DNA of 64,000 bases from Luminiphilus sp. (GCA_029242325.1 JAQWUD010000038.1:164791-228790), one strand, 5' to 3'. Positions 11,703 through 22,062 are shown, counted from the stretch's first letter. A program made the numbers and translations. The notes: generated from the sequence alone by a model not told the origin.

Positions 11703-12815
11703 ATGGGAAGGTCATTCTCAGGAGCGGCCTTGGCGTTGTTGGCGCCAATGGCGACGGCGCAAAATCAGGTCAATATGTCACCGGGCGTGACAGAAATTGG
11801 CGCCGACATCTTCGGGCTACATATGCTGATTATGTGGGTCTGTGTTGTGATTGGCATAGCCGTATTCGGCGTCATGTTTTACTCGATTTACGCGCACAGA
11901 AAGTCAAAAGGTCACCAAGCATCTCAGTTTCACGAGAGCACGAAAGTCGAGGTGGCGTGGACAGTTGTGCCATTCCTTATTCTGATCGCAATGGCAGTAC
12001 CTGCCACCTCTACCCTGCTTGAAGTGTATGACAACGACGAGGCCGAGTTGGACATCCTCATTACCGGGTATCAATGGAAATGGAAGTACGAATACCTGAC
12101 TGACTCTGGTGAGCCGGTATCATTTTTTTCAAACCTCGCAACCCCGCAGGAAGAAATCTACAACACGCAGACCAAAGGGGAGAATTATCTGCTTGAGGTC
12201 GACGAACCCTTGGTGATCCCAGTGAACACGAAGGTGCGATTTTTGATCACCGCCAATGATGTGATTCATTCCTGGTGGGTGCCGGAAATTGCAGTCAAGC
12301 GCGACGCCATCCCCGGCTTCATCAACGAAGCGTGGACACGAGTGCACACAGAGGGACTTTACCGCGGCCAGTGCACGGAGTTATGCGGCGCTTATCACGG
12401 GTTTATGCCTGTCGAAGTACACGCTGTTTCCCGAGATGAGTTTGACGTTTGGTTGGCGGCAAAGCGCGGTGCGGCAGTCGTGCGGAGCGCGCTCGCGACA
12501 CAAACCCTGTCCGTCGACGACCTGATGGCTCAGGGCAAGGGCATTTACGATCGCGCCTGCCTGGCGTGCCATGGTGCGCAGGGAGAGGGAGGTGTCGGCA
12601 ACGCGATTGCCGGAAGCCAAGTCGTATTGGGTGATTTGTCTGGTCATTTTGCCGCGGTAGCCAAGGGTGTGTCTGGCACGGCGATGCAGGCGTTTGGCGC
12701 TCAGCTTGACGACGTCGAGTTGGCGGCAGTGCTGACATATCAGAGAAATGCGTTTGGTAACAACACGGGCGATGTCGTCCAGCCCGGTGACGTCACCGGC
12801 ATGAAGAACGGTTAA
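11703..12815 (+). CDS. coxB: cytochrome c oxidase subunit II with fused C-terminal cytochrome c domain
   Basis: CuA motif CTELCGAYHGFMPVEV plus C-terminal CLACHGAQGEGG heme-binding motif. Confidence 0.95.
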   Translation: MGRSFSGAALALLAPMATAQNQVNMSPGVTEIGADIFGLHMLIMWVCVVIGIAVFGVMFYSIYAHRKSKGHQASQFHESTKVEVAWTVVPFLILIAMAVPATSTLLEVYDNDEAELDILITGYQWKWKYEYLTDSGEPVSFFSNLATPQEEIYNTQTKGENYLLEVDEPLVIPVNTKVRFLITANDVIHSWWVPEIAVKRDAIPGFINEAWTRVHTEGLYRGQCTELCGAYHGFMPVEVHAVSRDEFDVWLAAKRGAAVVRSALATQTLSVDDLMAQGKGIYDRACLACHGAQGEGGVGNAIAGSQVVLGDLSGHFAAVAKGVSGTAMQAFGAQLDDVELAAVLTYQRNAFGNNTGDVVQPGDVTGMKNG

Positions 12816-12831
12816 AAGGGGAGCGTAGACA

Positions 12832-14412
12832 ATGGGTGATCATTATCACGGACCGGCGACGGGCGTAACGCGCTGGCTGTTTACAACTAACCACAAAGAT
12901 ATTGGCACTATGTACCTCTGGTTTTCATTCGCCATGTTCTTGCTCGGCGGTTTCTTTGCCATGGTGATCCGCGCTGAACTGTTCCAGCCAGGTATGCAGT
13001 TGGTAGAGCCCGCTTTCTTCAACCAGATGACAACGCTTCATGGGTTGATCATGGTATTTGGTGCGATCATGCCGTCCTTCGTTGGGCTCGCAAATTGGTT
13101 GATACCGATGATGATCGGCGCGCCAGATATGGCGCTGCCAAGAATGAATAACTGGAGCTTCTGGATTTTGCCGCCGGCATTTCTCATGCTGGCTTCGACC
13201 CTATTCATGGAGGGCGGGGCGCCGGCATTTGGGTGGACCTTCTATGCGCCGCTGTCGACTACCTATGCGCCGCCTTCGGTCACGTTCTTCATATTTGCCA
13301 TCCACATTCTGGGCGTGTCATCGATCATGGGGTCAATCAATATTATTGCCACAGTCATGAACATGCGTGCGCCAGGCATGACGTATATGAAAATGCCATT
13401 GTTCGTGTGGACGTGGTTGATCACTGCCTTTTTGCTGGTGGCGGTGATGCCCGTGCTCGCTGGCGCCGTGACCATGATGCTGATGGATGTTCACTTTGGC
13501 ACCAGCTTCTTTTCGGCAGCGGGAGGCGGTGATCCAGTGTTGTTCCAGCATATTTTCTGGTTCTTTGGGCACCCTGAGGTCTACATCATCATCCTCCCTG
13601 CATTTGGTGTGGTGTCACAAATCATCCCGGCGTTCTCCCGCAAGCCTTTGTTCGGGTATGCCTCAATGGTTTACGCCACCGCCTCGATCGCGTTTCTGTC
13701 GTTCATCGTTTGGGCTCACCACATGTACACAGTCGGCATGCCCGTGGCGGGGGAGCTGTTCTTTATGTACGCCACGATGCTTATTGCGGTGCCCACTGGC
13801 GTCAAGGTCTTTAATTGGATCACCACGATGTGGCGTGGTGCTCTCAGTTTCGAGACCCCCATGTTGTTCTGCATCGGATTCCTTGTGCTGTTTACGCTGG
13901 GCGGGTTCACCGGCCTGATGCTTTCAATAGCTCCGGCCGATTTTCAGTACCACGACACCTATTTTGTGGTGGCTCATTTCCACTACGTGATGGTGGCTGG
14001 TGCTGTATTTTCCATGACAGCGGCGGTGTATTACTGGCTGCCTAAGTGGTGTGGGCGAATGTATAACGAATCCATGGGTAAGGCCCACTTCTGGATTTCC
14101 TTTATTGGCTTCAACATCACTTTTTTCCCGCAGCACTTTGTCGGTTTGGCGGGCATGCCGCGCAGAATCCCCGACTATGCGCTGCAGTTTGCTGACTTCA
14201 ATATGATGTCTTCAATTGGCGCCTTCATTTACGGCGCCTCACAGCTGTTGTTCCTCTATAACGTGGTTGCAACGATCGTCGCGGGCGAGCGGGTCAGCGA
14301 TGAAAAGGTCTGGGACGGCGCCGAGGGTCTTGAGTGGACGGTACCTACACCTGCCCCGTACCACACTTTTGAGGAGCCACCGTTAGTACCCAAACCTGCG
14401 GGTACTATTTAA
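12832..14412 (+). CDS. coxA: cytochrome c oxidase subunit I
   Basis: FWFFGHPEVYIIILPAFG, WAHHMYTVG and HDTYFVVAHFHYVM motifs. Confidence 0.98.
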   Translation: MGDHYHGPATGVTRWLFTTNHKDIGTMYLWFSFAMFLLGGFFAMVIRAELFQPGMQLVEPAFFNQMTTLHGLIMVFGAIMPSFVGLANWLIPMMIGAPDMALPRMNNWSFWILPPAFLMLASTLFMEGGAPAFGWTFYAPLSTTYAPPSVTFFIFAIHILGVSSIMGSINIIATVMNMRAPGMTYMKMPLFVWTWLITAFLLVAVMPVLAGAVTMMLMDVHFGTSFFSAAGGGDPVLFQHIFWFFGHPEVYIIILPAFGVVSQIIPAFSRKPLFGYASMVYATASIAFLSFIVWAHHMYTVGMPVAGELFFMYATMLIAVPTGVKVFNWITTMWRGALSFETPMLFCIGFLVLFTLGGFTGLMLSIAPADFQYHDTYFVVAHFHYVMVAGAVFSMTAAVYYWLPKWCGRMYNESMGKAHFWISFIGFNITFFPQHFVGLAGMPRRIPDYALQFADFNMMSSIGAFIYGASQLLFLYNVVATIVAGERVSDEKVWDGAEGLEWTVPTPAPYHTFEEPPLVPKPAGTI

Positions 14413-14446
14413 CAGGCAACCCAGATGACAGGAAGCCACAAAAACA

Positions 14447-15013
14447 ATGACTAGCTTGCGCTTAAGTCGCGTCCCCACAATCGATACCGCCCTGAAGTTG
14501 GTCGCGGTTGCCGTGGCGATGTTTGCGTTTGTCTTCGTGGTCATGGTGCCTCTCTACAACGTGCTTTGCGACGCGCTGGGCATTAACGGTAAAACAGCAG
14601 GACAAGCCTATACCGCCGCTTCCGCTGAGGTCGATGAAAGCCGAGAGATTACGGTCCAGTTTGTGGCGATCAAGAATGACGGGATGCCCTGGGCATTTTC
14701 GCCGGATGTCCGCACTGTGCGTGTTCACCCGGGTGCCGCCCATGGCGTTATTTTCCACGCCCAGAATCCCACTGAACTCGACATGGTGGCGCAGGCCATT
14801 CCCAGCATCTCACCGAGTCGCGCCGCGGCTTATTTCCACAAGACGGAGTGCTTTTGTTTCGATCAGCAGGCCTTGCCCAGCAGATCCGATACGGACATGG
14901 CGCTGCAGTTTATAGTGGATCAGGGATTGCCGGAGGATATTCACACCATCACTCTTTCTTACACACTTTTTGACGTCACGGGCACGTTGGCGGAAGGTCT
15001 CGCTACCCGTTGA
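14447..15013 (+). CDS. ctaG: cytochrome c oxidase assembly protein CtaG/Cox11
   Basis: Single N-terminal TM, HKTECFCFDQQALP copper-binding motif. Confidence 0.95.
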   Translation: MTSLRLSRVPTIDTALKLVAVAVAMFAFVFVVMVPLYNVLCDALGINGKTAGQAYTAASAEVDESREITVQFVAIKNDGMPWAFSPDVRTVRVHPGAAHGVIFHAQNPTELDMVAQAIPSISPSRAAAYFHKTECFCFDQQALPSRSDTDMALQFIVDQGLPEDIHTITLSYTLFDVTGTLAEGLATR

Positions 15014-15035
15014 GGGAGCGCTAGAGGAAACAGTT

Positions 15036-16016
15036 ATGTCCAGCAATACCACGGCGGTTCCAGGGCACGAAAAATATTATGTTCCCGAATCATCCAGTCT
15101 GGCAGTGCGCGCCACCATCGGGCTGGTGACGTCAGTCTTTGGTGCCGGTCTGGTGCTTAACGACATGACTTATGGTGCTGCCAGCGAATCGAGCAACTCT
15201 GTCTGGGTGCTGACGGCGGGGCTGGTGTTTTTTGTCCTAACGTTATTCAGTTGGTTTCGTACCGCGATCAGAGAAAATCTCGCCGGCATGAATAGCGGCC
15301 AGTTGCACCAGAGTTACGTATTGGGCATGTTCTGGTTCATCTTTTCTGAACTGATGTTTTTCGCCGCTTTTTTTGGAGCACTGTTGTATGTGCGCCAGTT
15401 CGTTGGGCCCTGGCTCGCGGGAGAGGGCGAGGGCGGCCGCATGAACGCGCTGCTCTGGCCGGGCTTTGAGTTCAGCTGGCCGCCGGTGACGACGCCACAA
15501 GAGGTTGTTGGCGGGGTCGATGCTCAGGCGATCGCGAATAACGGCGCTTTTGTCTCTCAGGAAAAGTCGATGGCACCAGCGGATGCCCACGCTTGGTATG
15601 CGTGGTTACCGATGTGGAACACGATCATTCTTCTGTCATCCAGTGCAACGGTCCACGTAGCGCACACAGGGATCCTGGCTGGCGATCGCAAGAAATTCAA
15701 TCTCTGGTTAGGGATTACGGTAGGCCTCGCCCTAGTGTTTCTGGTGCTGCAGGCGGCAGAGTATTACGAGGCCTACGTGCTATTCGGGCTCACGCTTAAC
15801 TCCGGTATTTATGGATCTACGTTCTTCATGCTCACGGGGTTTCACGGATTCCACGTTGCCATGGGTATGACGATGTTGTTGATACAGCTGATTCGATCGC
15901 TTAAAAACAACCACTTTACGGCTACTGATCACTTTGGCTTTGAAGCGTCCAGTTGGTATTGGCATTTCGTCGACGTGGTCTGGGTGTTTCTCTTTTTGTT
16001 TGTTTATATTCTCTGA
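15036..16016 (+). CDS. coxC: cytochrome c oxidase subunit III
   Basis: FTGFHGFHVAMG-type motif (MLTGFHGFHVAMGMTMLLIQ), WYWHFVDVVWVFLF C-terminus. Confidence 0.96.
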   Translation: MSSNTTAVPGHEKYYVPESSSLAVRATIGLVTSVFGAGLVLNDMTYGAASESSNSVWVLTAGLVFFVLTLFSWFRTAIRENLAGMNSGQLHQSYVLGMFWFIFSELMFFAAFFGALLYVRQFVGPWLAGEGEGGRMNALLWPGFEFSWPPVTTPQEVVGGVDAQAIANNGAFVSQEKSMAPADAHAWYAWLPMWNTIILLSSSATVHVAHTGILAGDRKKFNLWLGITVGLALVFLVLQAAEYYEAYVLFGLTLNSGIYGSTFFMLTGFHGFHVAMGMTMLLIQLIRSLKNNHFTATDHFGFEASSWYWHFVDVVWVFLFLFVYIL

Positions 16017-16091
16017 CGACGAGTGCTGCGGCGGCCCTTTCTTGTCAAGTTGGTCGTCGACCCAGCTCGTGTTTCAATGCGAGGCGTCGCA

Positions 16092-16340
16092 CTATTCTTC
16101 AGCGATCTCTGTCGAGGGAGTCGGGCCTGCGTCCCAGGGATTTTGGTGGCCTAGCTCACCCGTGACTACGCCATAGAGAATAACGGCGAGCAAGCACACG
16201 CCCAAGCCAAGGCGGACACCGAGAGTGGTGAATAGGCGGCGCTTGTCGGTGCTGCCTTGATCCGACATGAGAAATACGAGGCCCGACGCGAGACTGGCAA
16301 CTAGCGCTATCATGAGCAGGATAATCACGGTTTTAAGCAT
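16092..16340 (-). CDS. small twin-TM protein, DUF2909 family
   Basis: 82 aa, two TM segments; position between coxC and SURF1 typical for this family. Confidence 0.75.
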   Translation of the reverse strand: MLKTVIILLMIALVASLASGLVFLMSDQGSTDKRRLFTTLGVRLGLGVCLLAVILYGVVTGELGHQNPWDAGPTPSTEIAEE

Positions 16341-16405
16341 AGGCCGGCCTTGATACTCAGATTCGCGACAGGGTGCCGGGCTGAGTCGATGTGAGATGAA
16401 AGAGC

Positions 16406-17179
16406 ATGCAGTTTAACCGAAGCATTGGGCCAGTGGCGGTGGCCGGAGACTTGAGGGCGGTTCTCGCGGGAGCCTTGCTGCTTGGACTACTGTTGAATTT
16501 GGGGTTTTGGCAGCTTGGCCGCGCATCAGAAAAGGCCGCTTTGGAAGCGCGGTGGGAGGCGCGCAGTGCGATCCCGGCTGTGACTCCTGCAGCATTGGTT
16601 GCTGATGTACCAGCCGAAGCGCTGGCTGATCGGGCAGTCAGCTGGCAGGGAGTATTCCGCGGGGACGCCTATTTATTGCTGGACAATCGGCTTCACCGCG
16701 GCCAAGTGGGATATCACGTGATCGCTCTGGCGGAGGCGGATGGCTTGTTGGTGCCCGTCAATTTGGGCTGGCTGGCGGGTGATCCGTCTCGCAGGACCAC
16801 ACCGAGACCGGAGCTGCCCAGCGGCACGGTTATGATTGATGGCCGAGTCTACGTGCCCTCAGCCAAACCCATCATGATGCAGAAGCCGGTCCCGCCAGAC
16901 AGCCTCCCCGCAACGGTGCAAACCTTGTATTGGGATAACTGGAACGATGTCTTGACCGCGCTCACGGGAACACCGGTGTTCCCGTATCAAGTGCGGGTTC
17001 TTTCTGACTCCCCCCATGCGTTACTGGCTGAGTGGGCCGTGGTTAATCAGGCGCCGTCCAAACATATTGGTTATGCCGTGCAATGGTTTGCCATGGCGGC
17101 TGTGCTTTTATTGATTGGAGTCTTCCGCCTGACAAATCTGAAAGCGCTACTGGGTGGCGAGGAGCGGTCGTCGCTGTGA
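16406..17179 (+). CDS. SURF1 family cytochrome oxidase biogenesis protein
   Basis: N- and C-terminal TM helices, NFGFWQL-like start (LNLGFWQLGRASEKAAL), WAVVNQAPSKHIGYAVQWFAMA C-terminus. Confidence 0.92.
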   Translation: MQFNRSIGPVAVAGDLRAVLAGALLLGLLLNLGFWQLGRASEKAALEARWEARSAIPAVTPAALVADVPAEALADRAVSWQGVFRGDAYLLLDNRLHRGQVGYHVIALAEADGLLVPVNLGWLAGDPSRRTTPRPELPSGTVMIDGRVYVPSAKPIMMQKPVPPDSLPATVQTLYWDNWNDVLTALTGTPVFPYQVRVLSDSPHALLAEWAVVNQAPSKHIGYAVQWFAMAAVLLLIGVFRLTNLKALLGGEERSSL

Positions 17180-17844
17180 CCGAAACGACGGTCATTGCGC
17201 AGCGGCGTGCGCGCAGAGTGTTATTGCTGATAGGCGGCATCCCTGTAGCCATGATGTTAAGCGCGACGGCGCTCTGGTGGGGGGTTCAGGGTGGATACGT
17301 GGACGTGCTGGGACAAGTCGGGACAGCGAACCATGGCAGCCTGGTCACACCACCTCGTTCGGTCGATGGCGTCACGTTTCGGCACGAGGGAGTGGCGGAT
17401 ACCTTGTGGCAGGATTTGCCCAAGAAATGGCGGATGGTAATTGTTCAGCGCGGGTCCGTTTGCAACGCTCAGTGTCAGTCCCAGCTGTACCAGACCAGGC
17501 AGATTCATATTGCTCTGGGCAAGGACTTTAATCGAGTGGCGCGAGTGGTGCTCAGCGATACCTCCCCCGCAGACGTTGCAATGGCCAGAGGGTCCGACGC
17601 CCGGGCAGGGGTGGAAGCGGCACCCCAACTCACCACATGGCTTGATCTTGAGCATAAAGGAGTGACAGCACTGACCTTATCTGCGCCAGCGCTGGATAAT
17701 CTGTCCCCGGAGAGCAAACAGGCGCCTAACCAGTGGTACCTTGTTGACCCGGCTGGCTGGATAATGATGCGATTCGCAGATGATCTGAATTACAAGGATG
17801 TGATCAGTGATCTCCGGTTCCTTCTGAAAAACTCGGGTGGCTGA
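17176..17844 (+). CDS. uncharacterised cox-cluster membrane-anchored protein with a CX3C motif
   Basis: GTG start overlapping the SURF1 stop; N-terminal TM; CNAQC motif in a thioredoxin-like context. Confidence 0.7.
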   Translation: MTETTVIAQRRARRVLLLIGGIPVAMMLSATALWWGVQGGYVDVLGQVGTANHGSLVTPPRSVDGVTFRHEGVADTLWQDLPKKWRMVIVQRGSVCNAQCQSQLYQTRQIHIALGKDFNRVARVVLSDTSPADVAMARGSDARAGVEAAPQLTTWLDLEHKGVTALTLSAPALDNLSPESKQAPNQWYLVDPAGWIMMRFADDLNYKDVISDLRFLLKNSGG

Positions 17845-17936
17845 GCTCCTGACCTCGGTCGTTACCGTTGGAGAAGTGGGCGCCGTTTTGTTTTGGCTCT
17901 GGTCGTCTGCAGCGGCCGACCCCGTTTGAGAAAAGG

Positions 17937-18599
17937 ATGATAGGACCAGTGGCGCAAGCAACACAACGCGGTATCCGGTGGACGTTGTTTTCAATTTTGG
18001 CCTTCATGGCGTTGGTGGTAGCCAGTTTCGTTCACCGCGTTGGCGAGCCCCGCGTTATGAGCCTTGCGGAGACCCGCGCCAATGGCCTCTTCTTATTCGA
18101 AACTCCCAGAAACCCCGGCGACTTCGCTTTGGTTGACCACAATGGTGCGCCTTTTACGCCATCCTCGCTGCAGGATCAGTGGACGCTGATTTTTTTTGGC
18201 TTCACGCATTGCCCGGATATCTGTCCCACAACCATGGCAGACCTAGCTGAGTTACAGAGGCAGCTCATGGGCACTGAAGCCGAAGCAGTACAAGTAGTGA
18301 TGGTGTCAGTAGACCCCGCGCGCGACACCCCGGTTCGCTTGGCGCAGTACGTGCCGTATTTTTCCTCGGATTTTCGCGGCGTGACGGGGGAGTTTCCGGC
18401 TATTCTGAGTTTTGCCCAGCGCCTCAATGCGCCTTTCCGTAAGATCAGCGAGGCTGATGGTGGGTATCAAATGGAGCATAGCGCCAATATCACGCTAATG
18501 AATCCACGGGGTGACTATCATGGCTTTTTTCGCGCCCCGCTTGACATTCCCAAAATGCGGGTAACTTTGCGTTCCACCCAGTATGTGTGGGAGCACTGA
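17937..18599 (+). CDS. SCO1/SenC family copper chaperone
   Basis: FFGFTHCPDICPTTMADL (CX3C) plus downstream conserved His region (YQMEHSANITLMNPRG); N-terminal TM. Confidence 0.93.
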   Translation: MIGPVAQATQRGIRWTLFSILAFMALVVASFVHRVGEPRVMSLAETRANGLFLFETPRNPGDFALVDHNGAPFTPSSLQDQWTLIFFGFTHCPDICPTTMADLAELQRQLMGTEAEAVQVVMVSVDPARDTPVRLAQYVPYFSSDFRGVTGEFPAILSFAQRLNAPFRKISEADGGYQMEHSANITLMNPRGDYHGFFRAPLDIPKMRVTLRSTQYVWEH

Positions 18600-18603
18600 T
18601 CTG

Positions 18604-21357
18604 ATGGCCAACCGGCTGATTTTGGTAGACGGATCCTCTTACCTTTTCCGTGCCTATCACGCGCTGCCTGCGCTGACGAATTCAAAGGGTCTCAACACGG
18701 GTGCAGCCAAGGGCGTGATCGGGATGATCCGAAAGCTGATGGCGGATTATGCTGGGGATCAAGTGGTGGTGGTGTTCGATGCCAAGGGGCCCACTTTCCG
18801 CAACGATATATACCCTGAATACAAAGCAAATCGCCCGCCAATGCCTGATGAGCTACGCGAACAGATCGAACCTATTCACAATGCGATTCGAGCGATGGGG
18901 CTGCCGCTGGTGTGTGTTGGTGGAGTGGAGGCTGACGATGTCATTGGCACTCTATCGGTAGCGGCCGCTGCGGCCGGCAGAGAAGTCGTGATCTCGACTG
19001 GCGACAAGGATATGGCGCAACTGGTCAACGACCATGTCACGCTGATCAATACTATGAACAACGTGTCAATGGATCGCGATGGCGTAGTGGAGAAGTTCGG
19101 TGTGCCTCCCGAGTTGATGGTCGATCTGTTGGCCTTGATGGGCGATAAAGTCGATAACATCCCGGGGGTTGCCGGAGTGGGCGAGAAAACAGCCACGGCG
19201 CTGTTACAACACCTCGGTGCTATCAGCTCGATTTATGAGCAGCTCGATGCAGTAGCCGACCTGCCCATACGCGGTGCGAAAAGCCTTGCGACAAAACTCG
19301 AGAACGCACGCGGCGACGCGGAGCTTAGCTATGAGTTGGCGACAATCAAAACGGATTGTGATCTCGGCGAGGCAGCGGGGGATCTCGACTCCGTTCCCCC
19401 CGATGCGGACGTCTTGGTCGCTTTGTTTCGCGAGCTTGAGTTCAAGACATGGCTGGACGCCCTGCTGCAGGATGGCACGACAGGGGTAACAGACTCGGGC
19501 AAAGAAGCCTCTGGCGAAGAGGCTGTGGACCCTGAGCTTGCCAGCGTAGCCATTGAGGTAACCACGGTACTTGATCAGGGCGCTTTTGACGCCTGGCTGG
19601 ATAAGCTCAAGGCAACCGAACTCTTTGCATTTGATACTGAGACCACCAGCCTCGATTACATGAGGGCAGAAGTCGTTGGCGTATCCTTTGCTGTCGGCGC
19701 GGGTGCCGCCGCCTATGTGCCGCTGGCGCACGATTACCCGGGCGCCCCCGACCAGCTCAACCGGGACGATGTGCTGGAGGCTCTGCGCCCACTGCTCGAG
19801 GATGAGCGCATCGGTAAAGTTGGGCAGCACCTCAAATACGATGCAAATGTGCTTGCTAACCATGGCATTACTTTGCGCGGGATTCGCGACGACACCATGC
19901 TGGAGTCCTACATACTGGATGCTACGGGTAGCCGCCACGATCTCGATACTCTGGCCCTGAAACATCTCGGACAGCGCACGATTCATTTCGAGGATATCGC
20001 GGGCAAAGGCGTTAAACAGCTCACCTTCAATCAAGTGGTGATTGAGCAGGCGGCGCCATACGCTGCGGAAGACGCCGAGGTCACGTGGCGACTGCACCAG
20101 CTGCTTTCTCAGCGGCTGGAGCGGGAGACCACATTGTCCAAACTCTATCGGGAGCTCGAAATCCCGCTGGTGCCGGTGCTGTCTCGTATAGAGCGCAATG
20201 GCGCCCTGGTGTGTCGGGATACGTTGGCGACACACAGCCAGGAGTTGGGGGAGCGTATTTTGGCGCTGGAGGCGAAGGCGCATGAGTTGGCAGGCGGGCC
20301 CTTCAATCTCGGCTCGCCCAAGCAGCTGGGTGAGATTCTCTTTAATCAACTCGAGCTGCCAGTGCTCCGCAAAACCCCCAAGGGAGCGCCCTCGACAGCT
20401 GAAGAGGTCCTCGCCGAGCTGGCGCTGGATTACCCGCTGCCGGCAGTGCTGATGGAGTATCGTAGCTTCAGTAAATTGAAGTCCACTTACACCGACAAGC
20501 TGCCTGAGATGATCGATCCTCGAACAGGGCGCGTGCACACTTCTTACCATCAGGCCGTTACGGCGACCGGCCGCTTGTCTTCTTCCGATCCGAACCTGCA
20601 GAACATTCCCGTCCGGACTGCGGAGGGTAGGCGTATTCGTCAGGCTTTCATTGCCGCGCCAGGGTGCAAGATAGTGGCTGCTGACTATTCGCAAATTGAG
20701 CTGCGCATCATGGCGCAGCTGTCGCAGGATGGCGGCTTGCTGAGTGCCTTTGCCGATGATCTAGATGTTCATAGTGCGACAGCAGCAGAAGTATTCGGTG
20801 TCGATATTGACGCAGTGTCAGGGGATCAGCGTCGAAAGGCCAAAGCGATTAATTTTGGGTTGATCTACGGCATGTCGGCATTTGGTCTTGGCAAGCAGTT
20901 AGGCATTGGCAGAAACGAGGCGCAGGAGTATATCGATCTCTACTTTTCTCGTTACCCTGGCGTCGCGGAGTATATGGCGCGGACCCGGGAGCTTGCTCAC
21001 CGAGTAGGGTACGTGGAAACGTTGAAAGGCCGCCGCCTTTACCTGCCGGAAATCAACGCCCGCAATCGGCAGCGGCAACAGGCCGCAGAGCGCACGGCGA
21101 TCAATGCTCCCATGCAGGGTACGGCCGCCGACATCATCAAAATGGCCATGATCGCGGTTGACGACTGGCTGACCCGATCCGGTATCGAGGCGCGCTTGAT
21201 CATGCAGGTGCACGACGAACTGGTTTTTGAAGTTCGAGAAAGTGCGATGGACGAGCTGCGCGAGACAGTGAGTCAACTCATGTCCGGGGTGGGGGTGCTG
21301 GATGTGCCGCTACTGGTCGAGGCCGGGACGGGCGACAATTGGGACGAAGCACACTGA
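18604..21357 (+). CDS. polA: DNA polymerase I
   Basis: 5' nuclease, 3'-5' exonuclease-like (AFDTETTSLD) and polymerase A motifs (VAADYSQIELRIMAQLS, RRKAKAINFGLIYGMSAFGL, QVHDELVFEV). Confidence 0.98.
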   Translation: MANRLILVDGSSYLFRAYHALPALTNSKGLNTGAAKGVIGMIRKLMADYAGDQVVVVFDAKGPTFRNDIYPEYKANRPPMPDELREQIEPIHNAIRAMGLPLVCVGGVEADDVIGTLSVAAAAAGREVVISTGDKDMAQLVNDHVTLINTMNNVSMDRDGVVEKFGVPPELMVDLLALMGDKVDNIPGVAGVGEKTATALLQHLGAISSIYEQLDAVADLPIRGAKSLATKLENARGDAELSYELATIKTDCDLGEAAGDLDSVPPDADVLVALFRELEFKTWLDALLQDGTTGVTDSGKEASGEEAVDPELASVAIEVTTVLDQGAFDAWLDKLKATELFAFDTETTSLDYMRAEVVGVSFAVGAGAAAYVPLAHDYPGAPDQLNRDDVLEALRPLLEDERIGKVGQHLKYDANVLANHGITLRGIRDDTMLESYILDATGSRHDLDTLALKHLGQRTIHFEDIAGKGVKQLTFNQVVIEQAAPYAAEDAEVTWRLHQLLSQRLERETTLSKLYRELEIPLVPVLSRIERNGALVCRDTLATHSQELGERILALEAKAHELAGGPFNLGSPKQLGEILFNQLELPVLRKTPKGAPSTAEEVLAELALDYPLPAVLMEYRSFSKLKSTYTDKLPEMIDPRTGRVHTSYHQAVTATGRLSSSDPNLQNIPVRTAEGRRIRQAFIAAPGCKIVAADYSQIELRIMAQLSQDGGLLSAFADDLDVHSATAAEVFGVDIDAVSGDQRRKAKAINFGLIYGMSAFGLGKQLGIGRNEAQEYIDLYFSRYPGVAEYMARTRELAHRVGYVETLKGRRLYLPEINARNRQRQQAAERTAINAPMQGTAADIIKMAMIAVDDWLTRSGIEARLIMQVHDELVFEVRESAMDELRETVSQLMSGVGVLDVPLLVEAGTGDNWDEAH

Positions 21358-21360
21358 GCC

Positions 21361-22026
21361 TCACGGCGTCTCTGGGTTGGCATCCGAGGATTCGTCCAGC
21401 ACCGACTCGTCGGTCAGCCACTGAGAGAGATGTTTGCTGAGCTCTTCCACACCTTGCCGTTTCAGCGAGGAGAACAGTTGCACACTCACCAGTTCAGCAT
21501 GTGCTGCCAGTTCTCCCCGCACGCGCAGTAATGTGCTCTGTGCAGGCCCGCGCTTCAGTTTGTCTGCCTTTGTCAGCAAAATATGAACCGGCATGCTGGC
21601 ACTGATTGCCCATCCCAGCATCTGTTTGTCCGGGTCCGTTAAGGGGTGACGAATGTCCATCAGCATAACCAGCCCGCGCAGACTTTCCCGGTACTGTAGA
21701 TAACGCTCCAACTGCTGGTTCCATTTTTTCTTCACTGCCAGCGGCACTTTGGCGAAGCCATACCCGGGGAGGTCGACTAGGCGCTGACAGTCGCTGAGGG
21801 TAAAAAAATTGATGAGCTGCGTCCGCCCCGGCGTGCGAGAGGTACGGGCAAGCTTTCCCTGATTCGTTAAAGTATTAATTGCACTCGATTTTCCTGAATT
21901 AGACCGCCCCGCAAAAGCGACCTCCCAGCCCTGATCCGGGGGCGCATTTTCGACGGCGCTTGCGCTCTGCAAAAAACAGGCGCTGCGGAAATTTACTGAC
22001 GGTGGTGAAGCGCTGAAGTCGGTCAT
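21361..22026 (-). CDS. engB: ribosome biogenesis GTPase YihA/EngB
   Basis: P-loop [32 protein letters not shown]. Start trimmed to [10 protein letters not shown]. Confidence 0.94.
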   Translation of the reverse strand: MTDFSASPPSVNFRSACFLQSASAVENAPPDQGWEVAFAGRSNSGKSSAINTLTNQGKLARTSRTPGRTQLINFFTLSDCQRLVDLPGYGFAKVPLAVKKKWNQQLERYLQYRESLRGLVMLMDIRHPLTDPDKQMLGWAISASMPVHILLTKADKLKRGPAQSTLLRVRGELAAHAELVSVQLFSSLKRQGVEELSKHLSQWLTDESVLDESSDANPETP

Positions 22027-22034
22027 TTTGCAAT

Positions 22035-22062
22035 TTGTGCCACGACGCGGAACGTCTATAAT
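22035..22062 (+). promoter_or_regulatory. candidate sigma70-type promoter (TTGTGC - 16 nt - TATAAT)
   Basis: Read directly from sequence in the divergent engB / cytochrome c5 region; perfect -10, weak -35. Confidence 0.45.

Noticed and set aside
19204-20694. 496-codon ORF antisense to polA
   Set aside because: Entirely inside a confidently identified polA; no recognisable domain, composition typical of shadow ORFs in GC-rich genes
21358-21360. Spot 42-type sRNA between polA and engB as in enterics
   Set aside because: polA and engB are convergent with only 3 nt between them, so there is no room
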